Origin: an uncultured Clostridia bacterium
GTDB taxonomy: Bacteria; Bacillota; Clostridia; Peptostreptococcales; Anaerovoracaceae
Reading direction: 5' to 3'
NCBI GenBank assembly: GCA_945788655.1
Contig: CALZMV010000069.1
Location: forward strand, 1 to 7,115
Length of the DNA: 7,115 nt
Position 1 is the first letter of the stretch, and each line of letters starts with the position of its first letter. The position numbers were made by a program, and so were the translations under genes. Of the stretch, positions 1 through 5,485 are shown piece by piece. The notes beneath the pieces are model-generated. The model had not been told where the DNA came from. It worked only from the letters and a program-made list of their open reading frames with translations, and did not search any database.

Positions 1-1319
1 CGGAGTCCATAGATGCCAGACAAATAGCGAGCAAATCTTCAGAATATTATGTCTACAGAACTCAAAGCTATAATAAAGAGGTCAACGAGGAACTGAAGGA
101 AAGGTTTAATGCATATGTGTTTCAGAGTCCTGCCAGATATGCAGATGAGCAGATTGCAAGTCACCTGATAGGATATCTCAACGAAGATGAAAATAAGGGT
201 GTATCAGGACTTGAACTGATGTATGAAGACAAACTGTGCTCAAAGAATACCTCCTTAATGCTTCGGGCAGACGGGGCAGGAAGCGTTCTCAGAGGGTACA
301 GTCCTGTTATAATAAATAATACAGTCAGAAAGTCATTGAACAGTAGAAATCTTGTAACCTCCATCGACAGGAAGCTGCAATATATAGCAGAAAAGTCATT
401 AAAAAGCCACACAAAAAAAGGAGCATGCCTTGTAATGAATTCTCAGACAGGAGAAATCCTTGCGTGGGCATCTCTGCCTTCCTTTAATCCAAATAATGTG
501 GAGGATTATCTGGATTCTCAGGATGAGAGTCTGCTCAATAAGGTCAGCCAGGGGACATATGCTCCCGGCTCTGTTTTTAAGCTTGTAACAGCTGCGGCGG
601 CGCTTGAGGAAGGGATTGACATGGACAAGACCTTCCTCTGCGAAGGCGAGGTGACCGTGGAAGGAGTGACCTTAGGGTGCTCTACTGCTCCTGATGGCGG
701 TCATCAGGAAATAAATATGGAAGAAGCCATGGCCCATTCCTGCAACTGTTATTTTGCGCAGCTGGGGGCGGAGCTGGGCTATGAGAAGATTCTTAATATG
801 GCAAGGAGAATGGGCTATGGCGAGAGGGTGTTTGGGGAGTTTCCTCAGGAGCTTACGGGCACCTTGCCTTCGGGCGAGAATCTCGGCCCGTGGAGCGTGT
901 CTAATATTTCTATCGGGCAGGGCGAGATTCTGGCGACGCCTCTTCAGGTGACCATGATGACTGCAATTATTGCAAATGGCGGCACTAAGCCTGAATTTAC
1001 GTTGGAATTGGATGCCGGCGTAAAAGGTGAACAAGAAAGGGTGATATCAGAAGAGACTGCCTTAATGCTTCAGCAGATGATGGGGCTGGTGATGAAAGAA
1101 GGTACCGGCAAGAGAAGCTGGGAAGTACCTGTCTATGGAAAGACCGGTACTGCAGAAACAGGAAAGGATGAATACAGGTACAATTGCTGGTTTTCAGGAT
1201 ATTGCATAAAAAACGATAATAAGTATGTAATAACAGTATTGGTAGAGGATGGTATTTCAGGGTCCACAGCAGCTCTCCCGGTGTTTGAAGAAATAGTTTC
1301 ATTTTTTACTTACAGTTAA
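1..1319 (+). CDS. Class B penicillin-binding protein (D,D-transpeptidase), 5' end outside window
   Basis: The frame is open from the left edge (first full codon at base 3) to TAA at 1317-1319, giving 438 visible residues. The start, and presumably a short cytoplasmic tail and membrane anchor, lie outside. The GTG at 117 is an internal Val codon, because convincing protein precedes it. All three penicillin-binding motifs are present: SVFK at residues 190-193 (bases 570-581, nucleophilic Ser), SCN at 246-248 (738-746) and KTGT at 380-383 (1140-1151). Upstream are a GY...GVSGLE segment (about 57-71) and TSIDRKLQ (119-126), both typical of the linker before the transpeptidase domain. The protein should cross-link peptidoglycan stem peptides outside the membrane. 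The short non-catalytic part resembles PbpA/FtsI-like proteins that often pair with a SEDS glycosyltransferase, but no partner is visible. It converges on sigK; from memory C. difficile has a PBP gene beside sigK, so a sporulation role is possible but inferred. The catalytic core (about 541-1020) is richer in GC than its flanks. Confidence 0.93.
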   Translation, partial: ESIDARQIASKSSEYYVYRTQSYNKEVNEELKERFNAYVFQSPARYADEQIASHLIGYLNEDENKGVSGLELMYEDKLCSKNTSLMLRADGAGSVLRGYSPVIINNTVRKSLNSRNLVTSIDRKLQYIAEKSLKSHTKKGACLVMNSQTGEILAWASLPSFNPNNVEDYLDSQDESLLNKVSQGTYAPGSVFKLVTAAAALEEGIDMDKTFLCEGEVTVEGVTLGCSTAPDGGHQEINMEEAMAHSCNCYFAQLGAELGYEKILNMARRMGYGERVFGEFPQELTGTLPSGENLGPWSVSNISIGQGEILATPLQVTMMTAIIANGGTKPEFTLELDAGVKGEQERVISEETALMLQQMMGLVMKEGTGKRSWEVPVYGKTGTAETGKDEYRYNCWFSGYCIKNDNKYVITVLVEDGISGSTAALPVFEEIVSFFTYS

Positions 1320-1945
1320 TGCTCTGACAAGTAATCCCTGAGCTTTTCCAGAGCCTTTTTTTCAATGCGCGAGACATAAGATCGGCTTATGCCAAGTTCT
1401 TTTGCTATCTCGCGCTGAGGTTTCTGATCTGAATCCATAAGCCCGTAGCGAGCGATTATTACTGCCTGTTCACGTTCACTGAGACAGTTTTTAATAGCCT
1501 TATAAAGCCTGTCAACCTGTATTTTAAGATCTATGGATTCGATTATCTCATCGGTATCGGTTCCCAGTATATCGTCAAGACTTATCTCATTTCCATCCTT
1601 ATCTGTGCCAACCGGAATACTCATGGAAACCTCTTTGCTGAGGCGCTTATTGGATCTTATATTCATAAGGATTTCGTTTTCGATGCATTTTGCGGCATAT
1701 GTAGCAAGCCGTGTGGATTTGCTGCCTGAGAAAGTGTTTACAGCTTTGATTAGTCCGATTGTTCCGATGGAAATAAGGTCATCCTGAGTGTTTGAAATGC
1801 CGGTGTATTTCTTTGCGATATGAGCAACCAATCTCAAATTATGTTCAATCAGAATATCTTTTGCGGCAGGGTTCTTTTCTTCGAGTTTTTTTACAAAGTA
1901 TTGTTCTTCTTTTTCTGTAAGTGGATTTGGAAAAGAAGTGCTCAT
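1316..1945 (-). CDS. sigK: Sporulation sigma factor SigK, without pro-sequence
   Basis: This 209-residue sigma-70 family protein is expected to direct late mother-cell transcription (coat, cortex and lysis genes) during sporulation. Diagnostic stretches are IEHNLRLVAHIAKKY (33-47), DDLISIGTIGLIKAV (55-69, region 2, core-polymerase contact), TRLATYAAKCIENEILM (78-94, region 2.3-2.4, -10 recognition and melting), DKDGNEISLDDIL (115-127), and QREIAKELGISRSYVSRIEKKAL (177-199, region 4.2 helix-turn-helix). These match SigK more closely than other sporulation sigmas, as recalled. Bacillus SigK is made with an inhibitory N-terminal pro-sequence of about 20 residues. Here the protein starts at the residues corresponding to the mature form (FPNPL), and an in-frame stop at 1970-1972 leaves only eight codons upstream with no ATG, GTG or TTG. 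GAGGGGG (1960-1954) lies 8 bases before the ATG. The reading frame is continuous, with no skin-type interruption. It converges on the PBP gene with a 4-base overlap. Confidence 0.94.
   Translation of the reverse strand: MSTSFPNPLTEKEEQYFVKKLEEKNPAAKDILIEHNLRLVAHIAKKYTGISNTQDDLISIGTIGLIKAVNTFSGSKSTRLATYAAKCIENEILMNIRSNKRLSKEVSMSIPVGTDKDGNEISLDDILGTDTDEIIESIDLKIQVDRLYKAIKNCLSEREQAVIIARYGLMDSDQKPQREIAKELGISRSYVSRIEKKALEKLRDYLSEH
1321..1362 (+). terminator. Probable intrinsic terminator of the PBP transcript, inside sigK
   Basis: GCTCTG (1321-1326) and CAGAGC (1349-1354) are perfect inverted copies, followed by C and seven T (1356-1362). The hairpin starts two bases after the PBP stop codon, as expected for an intrinsic terminator. 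The stem is only 6 bp and the loop is 22 bases, so it may be inefficient. It lies wholly within the 3' coding end of the oppositely oriented sigK. No comparable signal is visible for the sigK transcript in the other direction. Confidence 0.45.
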
Positions 1946-1949
1946 ATGT

Positions 1950-1993
1950 AAAACCCCCTCTATAGATTGTTACTATATGCAGGAGGGGGTCTT
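1950..1993 (-). promoter_or_regulatory. Inverted repeat that can hide the sigK ribosome binding site
   Basis: On the sigK strand AAGACCCCCTC (1993-1983) can pair with GAGGGGGTTTT (1960-1950): 11 pairs, one of them G-U, with the central 8 perfect. Inside, TATAG (1977-1973) can pair with CTATA (1965-1961), leaving a 7-base loop and a 5-base bulge. The downstream arm contains the whole GAGGGGG ribosome binding site, five bases from the ATG. The upstream arm lies within the spacer of the candidate promoter, so transcripts started there would lack it. Only read-through RNA from the DUF1540 side would form the hairpin. The run of T after the G-rich arm means it might also act as a weak terminator for that gene. 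Confidence 0.55.
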
Positions 1994-1998
1994 CGGTT
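1971..1998 (-). promoter_or_regulatory. Candidate SigK/SigE-type promoter of sigK
   Basis: Reading leftward, AACC (1998-1995) is followed, 16 bases after its AC, by CATATAGTA (1979-1971). This fits the known SigK pattern of AC, 16-17 bases, CATANNNTA, so autoregulation is likely. SigE uses a very similar -10, so SigE could also act here, although an ATA-like -35 is not seen. The start of transcription would fall near 1963-1966, giving a leader of about 20 bases that begins just before the ribosome binding site. Confidence 0.6.
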
Positions 1999-2036
1999 GC
2001 ATGGCTAAATTGAAATAGTCTAAGCCGAGCAGGTAC

Positions 2037-2204
2037 CTATTTGCCTCTCTCGAATGATAAGCAGTCTGTGCACTTATCTTCTGTCGGATTGGTTTCGTGT
2101 GTTCCTACTGTGATACCATCTAAAGAACAGTAATTTTCAGTCTGTTCGTGATATCTGCACTGATTAACAGTGCATCTGATTGTCTGATTGTTTTTATGAG
2201 ACAT
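2037..2204 (-). CDS. Small cysteine-rich DUF1540 family protein
   Basis: This 55-residue protein starts at ATG 2204-2202, with GGAGG (2214-2210) five bases upstream, and stops at TAG 2039-2037. The pattern C11-TVNQ-C16-RYH...C26...ITVG...C45-TD-C48-LSF matches the DUF1540 signature as I recall it: paired Cys near the N-terminus, a third Cys before an I-x-V motif, and a final Cys followed by an aromatic. The Cys residues, plus His19 and His36, suggest a metal-binding fold, but no function is established for the family. C45 looks additional to the usual four. There is no signal peptide or membrane segment, so it is probably cytoplasmic. It lies 91 bases upstream of sigK on the same strand and diverges from radC. 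A possible forespore-type promoter precedes it, so a link to sporulation is plausible but unproven. Confidence 0.85.
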   Translation of the reverse strand: MSHKNNQTIRCTVNQCRYHEQTENYCSLDGITVGTHETNPTEDKCTDCLSFERGK

Positions 2205-2235
2205 GATGACCTCCAATAATAAAGATTTACATCAT

Positions 2236-2264
2236 TAGTATGTTCAAATCTTCATAAATTATTA
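2236..2264 (-). promoter_or_regulatory. Weak candidate SigG/SigF-type promoter for the DUF1540 gene
   Basis: Leftward, TAATA (2264-2260) lies 17 bases before CATACTA (2242-2236). The -10 fits the forespore SigG form CATNNTA, and the -35 matches four of five positions of GHATR. Transcription would start about 25-30 bases before the ATG. The region is AT-rich, so chance matches are likely. An overlapping housekeeping alternative (TTGAAC at 2247-2242, CTTTAT 17 bases on) is also imperfect. Confidence 0.3.
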
Positions 2265-2276
2265 CATGATGCACAC

Positions 2277-2305
2277 TTGTACTTTTAAGGAAAAAATGGT
2301 ATAAT
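2277..2305 (+). promoter_or_regulatory. Extended -10 housekeeping (SigA) promoter of the radC-mre operon
   Basis: TTGTAC (2277-2282), a 17-base spacer and a perfect TATAAT (2300-2305) preceded by TGG (extended -10) make a near-consensus SigA promoter. The start of transcription is expected near 2312, leaving a leader of about 80 bases before radC. It is the only strong promoter I see for the five genes downstream. Confidence 0.85.
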
Positions 2306-2316
2306 TTTAGCCGAAA

Positions 2317-2377
2317 ATATGCTTTTTTATAAATTAAAAAGCAACAAGGGCTTTTTGTGGTTTTCATATGCTTTTTT
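2317..2377 (+). repeat. Leader repeats: three GCTTTTT copies and one complementary AAAAAGC
   Basis: GCTTTTT occurs at 2321-2327, 2350-2356 and 2370-2376, and its exact complement AAAAAGC at 2336-2342. The first and third copies are part of a 12-base direct repeat, ATATGCTTTTTT (2317-2328 and 2366-2377). AAAAAGC can therefore pair with only one of three partners at a time. The pairing with the second copy looks like a weak terminator-type hairpin. The third copy ends just before the AAGGAG ribosome binding site (2381-2386). The stems are mostly A-T, so their stability is doubtful. Confidence 0.5.
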
Positions 2378-2391
2378 GTTAAGGAGTTTTT

Positions 2392-3072
2392 ATGAAAATC
2401 AAATATTTACCACAGGAAGAGCGTCCTGTGGAGAGGAGTCTGTCTTACGGTATAGGAAGCTTGTCAAACAGGGAACTTCTGGCTATACTGATCAATTCCG
2501 GAACGAGGGATAAGTCTGCAATGGAGCTTGCTGAAGAAGTGCTTTGTCATGACAAAGCAGGCATTTCTTATCTTAGAGAAAGCACTATTGAAGAGCTTAT
2601 GACCATTAAAGGAATCGGGAAGGCAAAGGCTACGAGAATAATGGCGGCATGTGAGCTTGGAAAGCGAATAGCTGCCAAACCGGCTGTCAACGGCGCTATA
2701 ATCCGAGATGATAAGGATGTTGCGGCACTTTTCATGGAAGAGCTGCGTCATCAGAAAAGGGAGTTTTTTAAGGCTGTTCTTTTGAACTCAAAGGGCGTAA
2801 TAATCAGTGTTGAGACTGTTTCTATAGGTGAGCTGGCGAGCACTGTTGTTCATCCAAGAGAAGTCTTTAATCAGGCTGTCAAAAAGAGTGCAGCGGCAGT
2901 AGTATTTGTACATAACCATCCAAGCGGCGATCCTTCGCCCAGTCAGGAGGATTTATATACTACAGCCAGGCTTGTGGAGTGCGGGAGGCTCCTTGGAATT
3001 AGTGTTTCGGATCATTTAATTATTGGAGATGGACAATACATCAGTTTAAAACGGATAGGTAAAATAGAATAA
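2392..3072 (+). CDS. radC: RadC family JAB/MPN metalloprotein
   Basis: This 226-residue protein is normal in length for RadC. The N-terminal part has the RPVER and LSNRELLAILINSGT segments (11-37), followed by a helix-hairpin-helix-like IKGIGKAKATRI (72-83) that suggests DNA contact. The C-terminal JAB domain carries the JAMM zinc signature H174-x-H176-P-S-G179...S184-x-x-D187, preceded by HPREVF (154-159). The cellular role of RadC remains unclear. The DNA-repair name came from an E. coli allele later reassigned to recG, so I would not infer repair activity. The start is supported by AAGGAG (2381-2386) five bases upstream. It is the first gene of the operon and lies 21 bases before mreB, an order also found in Bacillus, where the radC-like ysxA precedes mreBCD. 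Confidence 0.95.
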   Translation: MKIKYLPQEERPVERSLSYGIGSLSNRELLAILINSGTRDKSAMELAEEVLCHDKAGISYLRESTIEELMTIKGIGKAKATRIMAACELGKRIAAKPAVNGAIIRDDKDVAALFMEELRHQKREFFKAVLLNSKGVIISVETVSIGELASTVVHPREVFNQAVKKSAAAVVFVHNHPSGDPSPSQEDLYTTARLVECGRLLGISVSDHLIIGDGQYISLKRIGKIE

Positions 3073-3093
3073 AGAGATAAGAGGGAATGGACG

Positions 3094-4167
3094 ATGTTTA
3101 ATTTTTCAAAACTATTTGGTGGATTCAATTCAAAAGACATGGGTATCGATTTAGGTACTGCCAACACTTTAATATATGTTAAGGACAATGGAATAATATT
3201 AAATGAGCCATCTGTAATCGCAGTTGACTCTGATTTAAATAAAATTCTTGCAGTGGGCAAGGACGCAAAAGAAATGATAGGTAAGGCACCGAAGAACATC
3301 AATGTTGTAAGACCGCTTCAGGATGGTGTTATTTCCGACTTTGACAAAACTGCTGATATGCTTAAGGCATTTATTGAAAGAGCACTTGAAAATAAGAAAA
3401 TCAGAAACTTCCGTGCGGCAGTAGGTGTTCCTACAGGTGTAACAGAAGTTGAAAAACGTGCTGTGGAAGAAGTTGTAAGATCTATGGGCGCAACAGAGGT
3501 ATACATTCTTGAAGAACCAATGGCAGCTGCAATCGGCAGCGGACTTCCTGTAGATGGTACAGTCGGATGCATGATTGCTGATATTGGCGGAGGTACAACA
3601 GATGTGGCCATTATCGCATTAGGTGGAGTTGTATCAAGCACATCTGTGAGACATGCAGGTGACAAGTTCAACGAAGCCATTATACAATATATGAGAAAGC
3701 GCCATGCCTTGCTGATTGGTAATAAGACTGCAGAGCAGCTAAAGATTTCTTTGGGATGCGCATGTATGGATGAGGATGAATTTGGAAATGAAATAATAAA
3801 GACAATGAATGCAAGAGGTCGTGACATTATTTCAGGTCTTCCAAAAACACTGGAGGTTACAAACAAGGATATTATGATTGCCCTTCAGGAATCCATGGGC
3901 ATGGTTGTAGATGCAGTTAAGGCTACAATCGAAAAAGCGCCACCCGAAATCGCTGCGGACATTGCAGAAAACGGCATGATGTTATCTGGTGGTGGAGCGA
4001 ATATTTACAATCTTGATAAGCTTATTGAACAGAAGACAAACATGAAAGTTACTATATCTGAAAACTCATATGAAGCTGTTGCACTTGGAACAGGTATGGG
4101 TCTTCAAGATATTGAAAAACTGAAGGTATATACAAGAAAAGCAAAGAGAAGAGGAACTGAAGTTTAA
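3094..4167 (+). CDS. mreB: Rod-shape actin homologue MreB
   Basis: This 357-residue protein is slightly longer than typical MreB (about 335-350). MreB forms ATP-dependent filaments on the inner membrane face and steers the wall-elongation complex. Visible actin-fold motifs are phosphate-1 GIDLGTANTLIYV (17-29), the LEEPMAAAIG segment (about 139-148), phosphate-2 IADIGGGTTDVAII (about 161-174), the RGRDIISGLPKTLEV segment, the adenosine motif MMLSGGGANIYNLDKLI, and the C-terminal VALGTG. The N-terminus MFNFSKLFGGF could form a short amphipathic membrane-binding helix. The lysine- and arginine-rich tail after VALGTG accounts for the extra length. GAGGG (3081-3085) lies 8 bases before the ATG. 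mreC begins two bases after the stop. Confidence 0.97.
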   Translation: MFNFSKLFGGFNSKDMGIDLGTANTLIYVKDNGIILNEPSVIAVDSDLNKILAVGKDAKEMIGKAPKNINVVRPLQDGVISDFDKTADMLKAFIERALENKKIRNFRAAVGVPTGVTEVEKRAVEEVVRSMGATEVYILEEPMAAAIGSGLPVDGTVGCMIADIGGGTTDVAIIALGGVVSSTSVRHAGDKFNEAIIQYMRKRHALLIGNKTAEQLKISLGCACMDEDEFGNEIIKTMNARGRDIISGLPKTLEVTNKDIMIALQESMGMVVDAVKATIEKAPPEIAADIAENGMMLSGGGANIYNLDKLIEQKTNMKVTISENSYEAVALGTGMGLQDIEKLKVYTRKAKRRGTEV

Positions 4168-4169
4168 AT

Positions 4170-4988
4170 ATGAAGTGGATTAAAAAACACAAATTAATAT
4201 CCAGCATTGTATTGTTACTGATAATTTTAGTGCTCGTCTTTGTATTATCTGTCACTGCAGGCAAGGGTTCAAATCCGTTAACATCAGCTTTGAACGGTGG
4301 AAACTCGAGCGTTTCGGGCGTGCTCTCCAGCTTTGGAGGAAACCTGAGAGATGGAATCGAAGGATTCATTTCCAACAAGGACCTAAAAAGCAGGATTGAT
4401 AAGCTTGAAGAGGAGAAAGCTGATTTAGAGAGACAGCTTGCAGAAGCAAAACTGGAGGCTGGACAGCTTCAGCAGCTATCAGAGCTTTCGGGACTGCTTA
4501 ACTATGATTATACAAAGGAGCAGTTTAACGTTGTATCATGTGATATTTCTTTGAGGGATAATTCCTCGTGGACCGGTGTATTCACCATTGATAGAGGAGA
4601 GGAAGCCGGAATCAGAGAAGAAAGTGTGGTTGTCAGCGGCGTTGGTCTTGTAGGAAAGGTTTGCGAAGTTGGTAAAGGATGGGCTAAGGTTCGTCCTATT
4701 ATCTCTGAAAACAATAAAATGAGCTTTAAACTTATAAGAGATGAAGCCCAGCTGGGAATCGTAAGCGGCAATTCAAAGGGTGGATTTGAAGGCTACATGT
4801 TTGATTCTGAATCATCAGTTGCTGAAAGCGATATTGTAGTCACTTCCGGAATGGGAGCTTATCCTGAAGGTCTGGAAATAGGCAAGGTAACCTCTGTTAC
4901 ATACAACAGTGACAGACTTATCAAGGAGATTGTTGTTGAACCTGCAGTAAACTTCATTAGCCTAAGGAAGGTTGCGGTGATTATATGA
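4170..4988 (+). CDS. mreC: Rod-shape determining protein MreC
   Basis: This 272-residue protein has the standard MreC layout. A basic N-terminus (MKWIKKHK) precedes one membrane segment (about 10-28). A Gly/Ser-rich stretch follows, then a charged coiled coil (about 72-105) that mediates dimerisation, and then an extracytoplasmic beta-barrel part. Family motifs include IDRGEEAGIREESVVVSGVG (140-159), VVTSGMGAYPEGLEIGKV (223-240) and EPAVNFISLRKVAVI (257-271). MreC is known to contact PBP2 outside the membrane and to help switch on the elongation machine. The ribosome binding site is poor: the nearest good purine run, GAGGAA (4151-4156), is 13 bases away. Translation is probably coupled to mreB, whose stop codon is two bases upstream. 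The end overlaps mreD by four bases. Confidence 0.96.
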   Translation: MKWIKKHKLISSIVLLLIILVLVFVLSVTAGKGSNPLTSALNGGNSSVSGVLSSFGGNLRDGIEGFISNKDLKSRIDKLEEEKADLERQLAEAKLEAGQLQQLSELSGLLNYDYTKEQFNVVSCDISLRDNSSWTGVFTIDRGEEAGIREESVVVSGVGLVGKVCEVGKGWAKVRPIISENNKMSFKLIRDEAQLGIVSGNSKGGFEGYMFDSESSVAESDIVVTSGMGAYPEGLEIGKVTSVTYNSDRLIKEIVVEPAVNFISLRKVAVII

Positions 4989-5485
4989 AGTACTGGAAAG
5001 CCGGATTGATTTTTCTGGTGGCATTTTTAATACAGGGATCGATTCTGAATATGATCAGCATAGGTCAGAGCACACCTAATGTGCTCCTTTGCCTTGTGGT
5101 CATATTTTCGTTCCTTTATGACAAAGAAATGTATGGCATACTTTTTGGGGCATTCTTCGGTCTGCTTTATGATGTATGCTATAACTATGTTTATGGGTCG
5201 ACTGCAATTGCATTTTTGCTTGTTGCAGTTCTTGTAATGTTGCTGAGATATTATGCAAATGTTGAGAATACTGTCAGCATGGCAGTGGTTTCACTGATTT
5301 CATTCGTAACATATTATGTTTTAAGCTGGGGATTAATGAAATTCACCGGAAACCCTCTGGGACTTGGCTATGTAATGACAAAGGCAACACCGGTTATTAT
5401 TATGTCCATGATAGTAATCATCATAATGTACAAGCTGATGATTAAGGATGTAGTGAAATATCACAAAGACAGGTATTTTAGATGA
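4985..5485 (+). CDS. mreD: Rod-shape determining membrane protein MreD
   Basis: This 166-residue, very hydrophobic protein has about six predicted membrane segments (near 5-24, 31-46, 48-66, 73-88, 97-117 and 133-152) and a basic C-terminal tail (DVVKYHKDRYFR). The GILFGAFFGLLYDVCY stretch (51-66) carries the G-x-x-x-G-L-x-x-D pattern typical of MreD. MreD is a membrane partner of MreC in the lateral wall-synthesis complex. Its ATG overlaps the mreC stop as ATGA (4985-4988). GGTGAT (4976-4981) just upstream can pair with the far end of the anti-Shine-Dalgarno, which supports coupled translation. The end overlaps the next gene by another ATGA. Confidence 0.95.
   Translation: MKYWKAGLIFLVAFLIQGSILNMISIGQSTPNVLLCLVVIFSFLYDKEMYGILFGAFFGLLYDVCYNYVYGSTAIAFLLVAVLVMLLRYYANVENTVSMAVVSLISFVTYYVLSWGLMKFTGNPLGLGYVMTKATPVIIMSMIVIIIMYKLMIKDVVKYHKDRYFR

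Noticed and set aside
117..119. GTG as the start of the left PBP
   Set aside because: The frame is open to the left edge and the upstream residues read as PBP sequence, so the gene is cut by the window.
1316..1945. Possible skin-type element interrupting sigK
   Set aside because: The reading frame is continuous through regions 2 to 4 with all conserved blocks in order, so no insertion is present.
2001..2018. Five-codon open frame ATG...TAG on the + strand, with AGGAGG upstream
   Set aside because: It is too short to support. The purine run is about 14 bases from the ATG and is explained as the complementary arm of the sigK hairpin.
2227..2271. TTACAT direct repeat and CATCAT/ATGATG inverted repeat near the divergent promoters
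   Set aside because: They are short and in AT-rich DNA, 30 or more bases apart, so I could not tell them from chance and did not call an operator.
2319..2513. Alternative + strand open frame overlapping the radC start
   Set aside because: It lies largely in the T-rich leader, has no ribosome binding site, and overlaps radC in another frame.
3318..3866. Long minus-strand open frame opposite mreB (and similar ones opposite other genes)
   Set aside because: It has Ser/Pro-rich composition and no family motif, as expected for the complement of a conserved coding region.
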